Under the pieces are notes generated by a model. The model saw only the letters and a program-made list of their open reading frames with translations. It ran no database searches and was not told the DNA's origin. A program made the translations under genes and the position numbers. Source: Verrucomicrobia bacterium UBA3214 (GTDB lineage Bacteria > Verrucomicrobiota > Kiritimatiellia > RFP12 > UBA1067). From it: a DNA stretch of 50,072 nt. The DNA lies in assembly GCA_002363575.1 (NCBI GenBank), contig DEWI01000180.1, positions 1 to 50,072 of the forward strand, given 5' to 3'. Each line of letters opens with the position of its first letter. Position 1 is the stretch's first letter. Of this stretch, positions 1 to 9,251 are shown piece after piece.

Positions 1-69
1 AACCCCGAAGGGGTGGCACAATTATTCCGACGCCATCGGAACACCCATTGTGCCACCCCTTCGGGGTTC
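1..69. repeat. REP-like inverted repeat with 20-bp arms
   Basis: Bases 1-20 and 50-69 are perfect reverse complements. Each arm carries the smaller palindrome CCCCGAAGGGG plus GTGGCACA, and the roughly 29-base loop separates them. The element is non-coding and resembles the palindromic units mobilised by RAYT transposases, but no transposase lies nearby. It starts at the window edge and may extend to the left. Confidence 0.7.
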
Positions 70-131
70 GATTTACTTTCGTGCTTGTTCCGGGGGTTCC
101 GCATGCTCCACCCCCCGGCTATATATGTGCC

Positions 132-144
132 GCCCCGTCGGGGC
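132..144. repeat. Short GC palindrome, GCCCCGTCGGGGC
   Basis: A 13-base hairpin with 5-bp GC arms sits about 60 bases after the larger palindrome. It has the same CCCC..GGGG architecture and may be a degenerate relative of it. There is no T-run, so it is not an obvious terminator. Confidence 0.4.
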
Positions 145-242
145 TTTGCGCTACACCACCGCAAGAACGGCGGAGGGGCGCACTCCGGCGCGGCCGGTGG
201 ACGCGCGGGAGTGCGTCCTTCCCGATGCGGGTTGCGCGCCGG

Positions 243-412
243 GGCGACTCTAGTCGCATATCAAAGCGACTCCAGTCGCGAGGCGAGGCGACTCTAGTCG
301 CGAGGCGAGGCGACTCCAGTCGCGAGGCGAGGCGACTCTAGTCGCGAGGCGGGGCGACTCCAGTCGCGAGGCGGGGCGACTCCAGCCGCGAGGCGGGGCG
401 ACCGTTGCAGAG
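243..412 (-). repeat. 22-bp-period palindromic repeat array A (7 units plus one degenerate)
   Basis: Units begin at 243, 265, 287, 309, 331, 353, 375 and (degenerate) 397, exactly 22 bp apart. Each carries GCGACTCTAGTCGC or GCGACTCCAGTCGC, an inverted repeat of GCGACT and AGTCGC, followed by an 8-base spacer that is mostly GAGGCGAG or GAGGCGGG. The core CTCTAG is the reverse complement of the CTAGAG core in arrays B and C, so this array lies in the opposite orientation. The period is not a multiple of three, so it does not encode a repeat protein. Function unknown. Confidence 0.9.
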
Positions 413-502
413 CGCATCGTGCTTCCTTCCGGCCTCGTGATTGCGTCAAAATACCATTACGGGCCATACAAGGAGGCCTACTTGCGCAGCCAATCGCAAT
501 TA
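413..502. other. Intergenic stretch without recognisable gene
   Basis: Sequence between array A and the first promoter. I see no credible ORF, tRNA or hairpin in it. Confidence 0.4.
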
Positions 503-511
503 TGATATAAT
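482..511 (+). promoter_or_regulatory. Extended -10 promoter upstream of the giant protease gene
   Basis: TGATATAAT at 503-511 is a perfect TGn extended -10. TTGCGC at 482-487 gives an 18-bp spacer to a weak -35. It shares the downstream ACGGCA-type sequence with other promoters in the window. The ATG at 790 is about 270 bases downstream, so this promoter would give a long leader or may serve an unseen small transcript. A 10-codon ORF starting at 548 lies in that leader; I do not call it a gene. Confidence 0.5.
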
Positions 512-597
512 TACGGCATATTGAAAGGGAAGCCTTAGCGGATAAATATGCTGCATTCGCCTATATATGCGAGTTTTAGTGGGTTATCGCCCGTAAA

Positions 598-630
598 TTG
601 CACAATATCCCGCGGGGGGGGGGGTATTTA
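598..630 (+). promoter_or_regulatory. Poly-G(11) tract between -35-like and -10-like hexamers
   Basis: Eleven consecutive G lie at 614-624. TTGCAC at 598-603 and TATTTA at 625-630 flank a 21-bp spacer that contains the tract. With four fewer G the spacer would be the optimal 17 bp. This layout resembles phase-variable promoters such as Neisseria porA. The promoter assignment is inference; the tract is plain in the sequence. It lies 165 bases before the giant surface protease. Confidence 0.4.
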
Positions 631-789
631 GCGCCTATCGTATGACGCGCGCGCGCCATGCGGCGCCAGCGCACCATCGCACTTCCCCCAAAATTCATTC
701 ACGAAAACACGTTTTGCCGACCGACCGCAGACGCGGGCGGCGCGGGTGTTTTTGCATTGTTTCTTATTGTCTGAAAGGGGAAAACTCCT

Positions 790-3700
790 ATGAATAAGCG
801 AAATTCGTCTGTATTGGCAATCCTCGCCGTCTGTGCAGCGGTCGCCGCGGGCGTAAAGGCGGAAACGCCGCGCGCGCCCGGCGCCTTTGCGGATTGCGAA
901 GTCGTCTCTCACGAGACATTCGCAGGCGGAGCTGCGCCCGTGTCCCGCCGGCTTTTTGGCGGAAGCGGGACGGCGGCGAACGACGCCGCGATGGTCGAGC
1001 GCTGGGTGGTGCGGGCGGCCGGCGAGCCATCGCGGACATATGCGGTAGTGTTGAAAGCCGGCTCTTCCGGCGCAATCACTATGTGCGCATACACGCCGAA
1101 CCGCGTCCTTGCCACGCTCGCAGCGGGCAAGAGTTATGCCGAGTTCGAGGCGGCCATAGAAGCGAAGGGGTTGCGCGTCGTCCGCGAACTCATGGAAGAT
1201 CTCGAAGGCAACAAGGTCTATATCATCGAAGCGTCGGAAAGCGAGCGCGATATTGTCGAGCAAATGACGATGAGCATAGAATCGACCGGCGCCTGCACGA
1301 AGATCCAGCCCGACCACATCTACCAGGCGAATGCCGTCCCCAACGATACGGAATTTCCCAACCAGTGGGCGCTGGCGAAAATCTCCGCTCCGCAGGCGTG
1401 GGAAACGCGCACGGACGCTTCGGGCGTCGTCGTCGCCGTGCTTGACACTGGCGTGAACTACGACCACATCGATCTCAACGCCAACCTCTGGAGAAACGAG
1501 GACGATTCCCCAGGCGACGGCATCGACAACGACGGCAACGGCATCATCGACGACTACTACGGCATCGCCTCCATCGGCGGAAACCAGAGCGGAAACCCGA
1601 TGGACGACAATTCCCACGGCTCGCATTGCGCCGGCGTCATCGGCGCCGTCGGCAACAACCGCCGTCTAATGTCCGGCGTGGCATGGAAGGCGTCGATAAT
1701 GGGGTTGAAATTCCTCGATTCCGGGGGGAACGGCTCCGCGAGCGACGCGATCACCTGCCTGAGATATGCCGAGGAGCATGGCGCGAAAATCGTCAGCTGC
1801 TCCTTCGGCACCTCCGAATGGGACGAGTATCTCTACATCCAGATGAAGAAGATGGCTGCGAAGGGGACGATATTCGTATGCGCGGCAGGCAACGCGCAAC
1901 CCGGCGCCGCGCCGCGCGACAACGATCTTTTCCCCTGCTACCCGTGCAACTACCCTATCGACACTATAATTGGCGTGGCCGCCACGGATGCGGGGGACGA
2001 ACTTGCATCTTTCAGCAACTACGGCGCGCAGAACGTCGATATTGGCGCGCCTGGCGTCGATATCAATTCGACGGTTCTCGAGACGCTCGGGCTCGGCTTG
2101 AAGAGCGGCACGTCCATGGCCACTCCGCATGTAGCGGGCGCGCTCGCGCTTCTCGCCGCGCACTATCCGGAGGAAGACGCGGCGGCGCTTATCGAGCGTC
2201 TCTATGCATCGGCCGAGCCTGTCGTGGCTTTGAAGGGGAAGGTCAGGACGGGGGCGCGGCTTTCTCTCGCCGGCTTCTTCGGGCTCGCGGCACCGACGGA
2301 GATTTCCGTTTCGCAAGGTACGGTGAACGACGCCGTGGCGCTCTACTGGGCGGCCGTCTCCGGCGCCACGCACTACCGCGTATGGCGTTCCGGGGCGGAA
2401 GGCGGCGACAAGACCATGCTCTCCGACTGGAGCACGGGCCTCACGTTCTCCGACACGACGGCCGAGCCGGGAGTCGAATACCTCTACTATCTCCAGGCGG
2501 CGGCGTCGGCAGGCGGCGAAATGGCCTCTACATATTCCGTCGGCACGCCGGGCCATCGCGCCGCGGTCGATGCTTCGCGCATCACCGTCGCATTCGATCC
2601 ATGCGGCGGCACGGTCAGCCCGGCGGCGAAGAAATATTCCATCGGCCGCCCGTACGGTGAATTCCCGGCGCCGGCATGCGCGGGCAAGACCTTCCTAGGC
2701 TGGCACACCGCCGCGTCGGGAGGCATGCGGCTCGACGAATCCTGCCTCGCGAGGGAAGACGCGAGCGTACTGTACGCGCGCTGGTCGGATGAAGGCGCGC
2801 TGCGCGTCGAGCGCCTTTTTGCGCGCCAGCGTTACCCGTGGAACGGCTATGTCGATATAACATTCGAGCTTCTCGGCGTCCCGCAGGACGAGACTGCTTC
2901 CGTCACGCTGGCCGCGCGCGAGGAAGGCGCGGAGCAGAGCGCGCTCGCCGTCCGCACGTTCGTCGGCGCCGCCCCCGTGAATCTCTCCGCAGGCGCGCAG
3001 CATTTCATCTGGAACGCGACGCCGGACACGCGCGGCGTCCTCTACACGAACATGGTGCTGGCCGCGGCCGTCGCGCTCGATGAAAAGCCGCTGTCCGCGC
3101 CGCAGGGGCTCGTCGCTTCCGACGGCACCGACGCCGACGCCGTCGCGCTCTCCTGGCAGGCGGCCGAAAACGCCTCGTCCTATGAAATCTGGCGCGCGGA
3201 AAGCGCGAATTTCGGCGCGGCCGCGCGCCTCGGCTCGACGACTTCCACGACATACCGCGACACGAGCGCCGTGCCCGCTCGCCGCTATACTTACTGGGTG
3301 AAGGCGGCGGCCTCCGGCAAGACCAGCGAACCGGGCGCGCCGGCGACAGGCTCGCGAAAGAAAATCGCCGTCTCGCTTTCCGTCTCCGGCCCTTCGAGCG
3401 TGCGCGCGGGCGCGACCGCCTTTTACACGTGCACGGCGGCGTACAACGACGCATCCACCGCCGCCGTCTCGCCCGCCTGGAGCATAACCACCGGCGCGGC
3501 GTACGCCAGCGTCTCTTCCGCCGGCGTCGTGAGCGCTGCCGGCACGGCGGTCGAGCGTTCCCTCGTCCTCTCCGCGGCATACACTGCGGACGGCACAACG
3601 CAGCGTGCGACGTTCCCCGTGAAAGTGGCGCCATATACCGTCGCGATAACATTCGACGCGAACGCCTCCGGCGTCTCCGTCGCACCGGCTGCCCGTAATT

Positions 3701-6700
3701 ACACGGCGTTCGGCGCATACTCTTCATTGCCGGCGCCCGGCGCGCGCACGGGATATTCCTTCGCCGGGTGGTTCACGGACGCGAAGGGCGGCGAGCAGGT
3801 GCTCGAGTCTTCTACCGTGCCTGCAGCCGATGCGACGCTCTATGCGCACTGGACGCCGCTGACCTATAATATAATACTTGACCGGCAGGGCGGGACGGGC
3901 GGTTCTTCTTCCGCTATCGCGACATACGCCGCGACAGTGCCGGCGATAACGCCGCCGGCGAAGACGGGCCACGCATTCACCGGCTACTTCACGGAGCAGG
4001 ACGGCGCGGGCACGAAGTACTACGACGCCTCCGGCGCCGGGCTGGTCGCGTGGCAGCGCACGGCGGCGCTCACGCTCTACGCAGCCTGGCAGTCCCTCGC
4101 GCCTGCCGCGCCGACCGGTCTTGCGGCGTCGTCTGGGCGCACCGACGGCATCCAGCTCTCGTGGAACGCGGCGGAGAGCGCGACTTCGTACGAAATCTAT
4201 CGCGCCGCGTCGAACAATTCCGCCGCCGCCGTGAAAGTAGCGACAGTTTCCGCGACAAGCTGGATCGACGCCACTGTCGCCTCCGGCACGACGTACTGGT
4301 ATTGGGTCAAGGCGGTTTCCGCAGGCGGTGCGAGCGCGTTTTCTCCGCCCGCCTCCGGAAGCATGTCCGCAGTATTGGCGAGCGTGGAAATCGAAGGCCC
4401 GGAGGCGCTCGACTCGCTTTGCGGCGGCTATTACACGGCGTGGGCGTATTTCAGCGACGGCACGCGAAGGAATATCGCGTCTTCCGGAGTCCCGGCGCTC
4501 GCATCGCAAGCCGCTGCGGGTATTTCGAACTACGGCCCGGAAGGCGGCGCATACTGGCGCGTCGTGACCGCCTCCAACGTCACGTCGCTCGCGACGGCGA
4601 CATTGAACGCATCTTACACGAGCGACGGCGTCACGAAGAGCGCTTCTCTCGAAATCTACATCCTGCCCGCCGGCTCGCAGACCTGGACATACCGCACGCG
4701 GCCGGACGGTACCGCAGAACTCACCGGCTACCTCGGCAATACGAACGTGACGGAACTTTCGCTCCCCGCCGACGTCAACGGCTTCGAGATTACGAGAACG
4801 GTAGGCATGTGGCTGTATAAACTCCCGGCGCTCGAAAAAGTTTCCGTTCCCGCTTCGTTTACGGAAATCGCTCCGAATATGTTCCAGAATTGCCGGAAAC
4901 TCTCGACGGTGGCAATGCCGGAGACGATAGGGAAAATCGCTGATGGATCGTTCTACTCCTGCACGGCGCTCCGCCAGATTTCTCTTCCGCAAAATCTGCG
5001 CGAAATTGGCAGCAAAGCCTTCGACAACTGCACTGCGCTCGAACGTATCGTAGTTCCTCCGTCGGTTGCGAGAATCGGCGCATATGCCTTCTCCTTCTGC
5101 ACGGCGCTCGCGGAGGCGATTCTCCCGGAATCGGTTTCGGTTATCGGGTCATATGCTTTCCAGAGCTGCACGAGCCTCGCGACGCTCGAAATCCCCGATG
5201 CCGTCGAGAACGTCGATACCGTATTTATTGGCTGCTCTTCGCTTTCTACTGTGACGCTGCCGGAGATGCTGAGCGATATCAATGGCAATGCTTTCTCCGG
5301 CTGCACGAATCTCAAAACGATTGCGATCGGCGCCGGCAGCGAGCGCTTCATCTCCGTCTCCGGGGTTCTCTTCGACAAGGCGCAGCGGCGGCTCGTCGCG
5401 TATCCTGCGGCGCGCTCCGGCTCTTCGTACTCCATCCCGGCGACGGTGGAAATGATCGGAACACGAGCCTTCCGCGAAGCACGGAATCTTTCCAGCATAA
5501 CGCTCGGCGCCGCTGTCACGACGATAGAGAGCGAAGTTTTCTTCCGCTGCGCAAAGCTCCAGGCGATTGCCGTGTCCGCGTCGAATCCAGCATACGCGAG
5601 CGTTTCCGGCGTACTCTACAACAAGAACAAGACGCGCCTCGTCGCTTATCCTTCCGGCAAGACCGACGCCGCATACATCATGCCGGACAGCGTCCGTTTC
5701 GCCGGAGGCGACGGAGGAGAAGTCGGCTACGGCGCGTCCGTCACGAATATCGTCCTTTCGGATTCGCTCGAGCGATTCAGCGATTCCCGCGTCAAGACGA
5801 GCGAAATCAAACTCCCCGCATCATTGCGCTCACTCGAGACCTACGGCGGTGTCGCGGTTTACGATATTCCTGCGACGCTGCAGGGCACGCTGTATTCCGG
5901 AAATACCGCGAAATGGGAAATGAACTGCTTCGGCGACGCGCCGGCGAATGCGCATAGCGAAAGGCTCTGGAAATCCGGGAAGAGCCGGCGTTTCGCGGAG
6001 GCGACGGGCTGGGACGCATCTGCATTCGCCGGCGCCGGTTCGTGGGAAGAGTGGGAGAATCCCGTGGAGACGCTGGAGATAACCGGCGAGAACAAGGTCT
6101 TTGAGGGCACGACGGTGCAGCTCGCGGCGGAGGGCGGCTTCGCGTCCGGGCATTCCGGCATGCCCTGCAAGGCGTCGTGGATGGTCGTGAGCGGCTCGGC
6201 GTACGCCACGGTGGATTCCGCGACGGGACTCCTTGCGGCGAAGACGGGAATCGGCGCGAGCGCGCGCACCGTTCGCGTGTATGCGCAGAGTACGCTGGGC
6301 GGCGGCTCCGCCTCCGCCGGGCAGTATTCCGTGCAGATCGTGCCCGCGAACGTCTCGACGCTTCTCGCGACGGGCCGCCGTGCGTACAACCGCCTGCGCT
6401 TCCTGCCGCGCCAGAATGCGGCGGCCTACAATATATATTGCTCCGCAACTTCCGATTTCGCGGATTCCACGCTGCTCGCGACGCTCCTGCCGGAAGCGTC
6501 CGCCGGCGAAACGGAGACGTTCGTGGATTCGTCGGCGCCGGCCGGCGAGCTTCGCTGGTATCGCGTGGAGGCGCTGGATTCCGCCGGTGCCGCGATCGGC
6601 GCTACGGGCGCGGCGTCTGCCGTGCGCAGCCTCCCGTCGCTCGCTTTCGTCCGCGATACGCTCGCGCGTCTCGCTTCCGGCGAATTGACGCCTTCCGGCT

Positions 6701-9132
6701 TCAAGACGCCCGCAGCGCAGAAGATTCTCCGAGAGCTCGAATACTGGAAAGGCGTGAACGCTTCGTGGATGGAAGCCGTGCGCGCGGATGCGCCCGGCGC
6801 CGTCGCCGGCGCGAACGAGATGCTCTGGCGCTCGCTCGAGGCTCTCGACGGCGCGATAGAGCGCGCCGCCGCCGCCGCGCATCTCGCGCCGCCGCCCGCG
6901 CTCGCGTTCGCGCCCGTCGCGTCCGGCGCCGTGAAATTCTCGTGGGAAGGCGTCTTCGGCGCCACGGGCTACGAAATCTGGCGCGCGTCTTCTGCGGACC
7001 CGTCCGCCGCTTCGCGCATCGCCACGACGACTTCGCCGGAATGCACGCTTTCGCCAACGGCCTCTACGCAGTATTACTACTGGGTGCGCGTAGTCTCGGC
7101 AGACGGAATTTCGGATTTCGGCGAGCCGGTCGCCTATATGCCGTATTCTTCCGAGTCTGCATATATTGTAGTTGATCTTTCCGCCGGTCCGGACGGTGCC
7201 GCATATCCGCTCTACAGCCTCTCCGCAGTGCCTTTCAGCGGCTGGACGGACGAGTTCAAGACGACGAAACTCGTCTTGCGGCGTATCGCTTCCGGCTCGT
7301 TCACCATGGGCAGCCCGACGAATGAAGTAGGCAGATTAAGCGGTGAAACGCAGCATACCGTGACAATTTCGAAACCGTTCTACATGGGCGTCTTCGAAGT
7401 GACGCAGAAGCAATACGAGCTCGTCATGGGTTCCAATCCGTCCATCTACAAAGGCGATACGCGCCCGGTGGAAGAGGTCTCGTGGACTACGATACGCGGC
7501 AACAGCGGCTGGCCGTCGTCTTCCGGAGTTTCCGCTTCGTCGTTCATGGGCAAGCTGTGCGAGAAAACGGGGATCGCTACATTCGACTTGCCGACGGAAG
7601 CGAAATGGGAATACGCCTGCCGCGCAGGAACGACAACCGCTCTCAACAGCGGCAAGAATCTGACAAACACGGACAGCGATGCGAACATGGCGGCGGTAGG
7701 GCGCTACGCTTCCAACCAGAGCGACGGAAAGGGCGGATATTCGCAACACACCCGCGTTGGTTTGTACGCGCCAAACAACTGGGGTCTTTACGATATGCAC
7801 GGCAATGTGGCTGAATGGTGCCTTGATAGGTATTCGATGAGCATGGGTATTCTGCCCGTCGTAGATCCTGCCGGACCTGTTTCTGGATCGAGTCGCGTTC
7901 TTCGCGGCGGTAGCTACTATATGCAAGCGCAATATTGCCGCTCTGCATATCGTACTGAGTATCAGTCCCAGATTCAATCTAACTGTATTTGGGGCTTCCG
8001 GCTTTGTTGCGCGACAGACGACGAGAGCACGCGGACGATAACATACAACGCAAACGGTGGGAGCGGCGCGGCATATACGCAAGTCGCGACGCTCGGCGCG
8101 AGCGTCGCACTGACGGCGAACCGCTTCACGCGCTCCGGCTGGACTTTCCTCGGTTGGGCGCGCACGGCCGACGGTCCCGTCGCCTATGCCGACGGCGCTT
8201 CGATAACCGTGACCGAAGGCTTCACGCTTTATGCGAAGTGGACGCGCCAGCTTACGGCAACATATGTCATTATAGATTTGTCAGGCGGTGCGGATGCTTC
8301 ATCGTATCCCGTCACGACGCTTTCTTCCGTGCCTTCCGGCGGCTGGACGGACGAGTTCAAGACAACGAAACTCGTCTTGCGGCGCATCTCTTCCGGCTCG
8401 TTCACCATGGGCAGCCCGGCGAATGAAGTAGGCAGATTCAGCTATGAAACGCAGCATTCCGTGACAATTTCGAAACCGTTCTACATGGGCGTCTTCGAAG
8501 TGACGCAGAAGCAATACGAGCTCGTCATGGGCTCCAATCCGTCTAGCGGCAAAGGCGATATGCGCCCGGTGGAACAGGTTTCGTGGGACATGATACGCGG
8601 CAACAGCGGCTGGCCGTCGTCTTCTGAAGTTTCCGCTTCGTCGTTCATGGGCAAACTGCGCGCGAAAACGGGGATCGCTACATTCGATTTGCCTACGGAA
8701 GCGAAATGGGAATATGCCTGCCGCGCAGGAACGACAACCGCTCTCAACAGTGGAAAGAATCTGACAAGCACGTCGAGCGATGCGAACATGGCGGCGGTAG
8801 GGCGCTACTTTTCCAACCAGAGCGACGGAAAGGGCGGATATTCTTCCGGCCATACCAAGGTTGGGTCGTATGCGCCAAACAACTGGGGGCTGTACGATAT
8901 GCACGGCAATGCCTGGGAGTGGTGCCTTGATTGGTATCAAGCCGACCTTGGCACGGCGGCTGTCACCGATCCTGTCGGCCCTGCCTCGGGGGGCGCCCGC
9001 GTGCGGCGCGGTGGCAGCTGGAATAACTACGCGCAGGGCTGCCGTTCCGCCGACCGCGACTACTACCCCCCGTCGTACACCGGCGCCTACGGCTTCCTCG
9101 GCTTCCGGCTTTCCTGTCCCGCAGGACTGTAA
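790..9132 (+). CDS. Giant exported subtilisin-like protease with FnIII, InlB, BspA-type LRR and two FGE/CLec-like domains
   Basis: A 2780-aa exported multidomain protein with a signal peptide of about 24 residues. The S8 peptidase triad is D219 (VLDTG), H276 (SHGSH) and S442 (GTSMATPH), with oxyanion N368 (AAGN), so it should be active. After it come FnIII-like domains (about 504-590, 766-850, 1104-1190, 2035-2117), InlB repeats ending in LYAxW (about 597-666, 949-1023, 1026-1101, 2415-2487), BspA-type leucine-rich repeats (about 1317-1700), Ig-like segments and two formylglycine-generating-enzyme-type domains (about 2125-2409 and 2492-2780). In both FGE-like domains the first catalytic cysteine is replaced (Met or Asn) and only the second remains (C2383, C2751), which argues for binding rather than sulfatase activation. 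The start follows AAAGGGG. Two related exported-protein genes follow at short spacing. It is probably surface-bound or secreted. Confidence 0.9.
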   Translation: MNKRNSSVLAILAVCAAVAAGVKAETPRAPGAFADCEVVSHETFAGGAAPVSRRLFGGSGTAANDAAMVERWVVRAAGEPSRTYAVVLKAGSSGAITMCAYTPNRVLATLAAGKSYAEFEAAIEAKGLRVVRELMEDLEGNKVYIIEASESERDIVEQMTMSIESTGACTKIQPDHIYQANAVPNDTEFPNQWALAKISAPQAWETRTDASGVVVAVLDTGVNYDHIDLNANLWRNEDDSPGDGIDNDGNGIIDDYYGIASIGGNQSGNPMDDNSHGSHCAGVIGAVGNNRRLMSGVAWKASIMGLKFLDSGGNGSASDAITCLRYAEEHGAKIVSCSFGTSEWDEYLYIQMKKMAAKGTIFVCAAGNAQPGAAPRDNDLFPCYPCNYPIDTIIGVAATDAGDELASFSNYGAQNVDIGAPGVDINSTVLETLGLGLKSGTSMATPHVAGALALLAAHYPEEDAAALIERLYASAEPVVALKGKVRTGARLSLAGFFGLAAPTEISVSQGTVNDAVALYWAAVSGATHYRVWRSGAEGGDKTMLSDWSTGLTFSDTTAEPGVEYLYYLQAAASAGGEMASTYSVGTPGHRAAVDASRITVAFDPCGGTVSPAAKKYSIGRPYGEFPAPACAGKTFLGWHTAASGGMRLDESCLAREDASVLYARWSDEGALRVERLFARQRYPWNGYVDITFELLGVPQDETASVTLAAREEGAEQSALAVRTFVGAAPVNLSAGAQHFIWNATPDTRGVLYTNMVLAAAVALDEKPLSAPQGLVASDGTDADAVALSWQAAENASSYEIWRAESANFGAAARLGSTTSTTYRDTSAVPARRYTYWVKAAASGKTSEPGAPATGSRKKIAVSLSVSGPSSVRAGATAFYTCTAAYNDASTAAVSPAWSITTGAAYASVSSAGVVSAAGTAVERSLVLSAAYTADGTTQRATFPVKVAPYTVAITFDANASGVSVAPAARNYTAFGAYSSLPAPGARTGYSFAGWFTDAKGGEQVLESSTVPAADATLYAHWTPLTYNIILDRQGGTGGSSSAIATYAATVPAITPPAKTGHAFTGYFTEQDGAGTKYYDASGAGLVAWQRTAALTLYAAWQSLAPAAPTGLAASSGRTDGIQLSWNAAESATSYEIYRAASNNSAAAVKVATVSATSWIDATVASGTTYWYWVKAVSAGGASAFSPPASGSMSAVLASVEIEGPEALDSLCGGYYTAWAYFSDGTRRNIASSGVPALASQAAAGISNYGPEGGAYWRVVTASNVTSLATATLNASYTSDGVTKSASLEIYILPAGSQTWTYRTRPDGTAELTGYLGNTNVTELSLPADVNGFEITRTVGMWLYKLPALEKVSVPASFTEIAPNMFQNCRKLSTVAMPETIGKIADGSFYSCTALRQISLPQNLREIGSKAFDNCTALERIVVPPSVARIGAYAFSFCTALAEAILPESVSVIGSYAFQSCTSLATLEIPDAVENVDTVFIGCSSLSTVTLPEMLSDINGNAFSGCTNLKTIAIGAGSERFISVSGVLFDKAQRRLVAYPAARSGSSYSIPATVEMIGTRAFREARNLSSITLGAAVTTIESEVFFRCAKLQAIAVSASNPAYASVSGVLYNKNKTRLVAYPSGKTDAAYIMPDSVRFAGGDGGEVGYGASVTNIVLSDSLERFSDSRVKTSEIKLPASLRSLETYGGVAVYDIPATLQGTLYSGNTAKWEMNCFGDAPANAHSERLWKSGKSRRFAEATGWDASAFAGAGSWEEWENPVETLEITGENKVFEGTTVQLAAEGGFASGHSGMPCKASWMVVSGSAYATVDSATGLLAAKTGIGASARTVRVYAQSTLGGGSASAGQYSVQIVPANVSTLLATGRRAYNRLRFLPRQNAAAYNIYCSATSDFADSTLLATLLPEASAGETETFVDSSAPAGELRWYRVEALDSAGAAIGATGAASAVRSLPSLAFVRDTLARLASGELTPSGFKTPAAQKILRELEYWKGVNASWMEAVRADAPGAVAGANEMLWRSLEALDGAIERAAAAAHLAPPPALAFAPVASGAVKFSWEGVFGATGYEIWRASSADPSAASRIATTTSPECTLSPTASTQYYYWVRVVSADGISDFGEPVAYMPYSSESAYIVVDLSAGPDGAAYPLYSLSAVPFSGWTDEFKTTKLVLRRIASGSFTMGSPTNEVGRLSGETQHTVTISKPFYMGVFEVTQKQYELVMGSNPSIYKGDTRPVEEVSWTTIRGNSGWPSSSGVSASSFMGKLCEKTGIATFDLPTEAKWEYACRAGTTTALNSGKNLTNTDSDANMAAVGRYASNQSDGKGGYSQHTRVGLYAPNNWGLYDMHGNVAEWCLDRYSMSMGILPVVDPAGPVSGSSRVLRGGSYYMQAQYCRSAYRTEYQSQIQSNCIWGFRLCCATDDESTRTITYNANGGSGAAYTQVATLGASVALTANRFTRSGWTFLGWARTADGPVAYADGASITVTEGFTLYAKWTRQLTATYVIIDLSGGADASSYPVTTLSSVPSGGWTDEFKTTKLVLRRISSGSFTMGSPANEVGRFSYETQHSVTISKPFYMGVFEVTQKQYELVMGSNPSSGKGDMRPVEQVSWDMIRGNSGWPSSSEVSASSFMGKLRAKTGIATFDLPTEAKWEYACRAGTTTALNSGKNLTSTSSDANMAAVGRYFSNQSDGKGGYSSGHTKVGSYAPNNWGLYDMHGNAWEWCLDWYQADLGTAAVTDPVGPASGGARVRRGGSWNNYAQGCRSADRDYYPPSYTGAYGFLGFRLSCPAGL
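7240..9123 (+). repeat. In-frame tandem duplication of the FGE/CLec-like domain
   Basis: The sequence from 7240 to about 7790 recurs at 8341 to about 8890 with an offset of 1101 bases (367 codons) and only scattered substitutions plus one 3-base length difference. After GATATGCACGGCAAT the two copies abruptly diverge. Copy 1 continues with AT-richer codons and copy 2 with GC-rich NNC codons, and similarity returns only at GGCTTCCGGCTTT. An InlB repeat separates the copies. Confidence 0.85.
9009..9123 (+). other. Candidate DGR-type variable region at the 3' end of the FGE/CLec domain
   Basis: From RGGSW to GFRLSC the codons are dominated by NNC (TAC, GAC, GGC, GCC, ACC, TTC), interleaved with conserved non-A positions such as GCGCAG, TGCCGTTCC and CCGTCG. 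Randomising the adenines of AAC codons would give this pattern. FGE-type C-type-lectin folds ending in GFRL are known targets of diversity-generating retroelements, for example Treponema TvpA. No reverse transcriptase or template repeat is visible in the window, so the call is a hypothesis. Confidence 0.4.
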
Positions 9133-9251
9133 TTTCCTTCCTTCATGCGGTGCAGGCTGGGAAAGGGAGGCGAAAGTTGCAGCGCATTTGCGGGACCGGC
9201 TGCTTCCGGAAATTTGACGAGTCAATGTAAAATCAACCAGAAGGGGATACA

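Noticed and set aside
7162..9129. Active formylglycine-generating enzymes
   Set aside because: The first catalytic cysteine is Met or Asn in both domains, and no sulfatase lies nearby.
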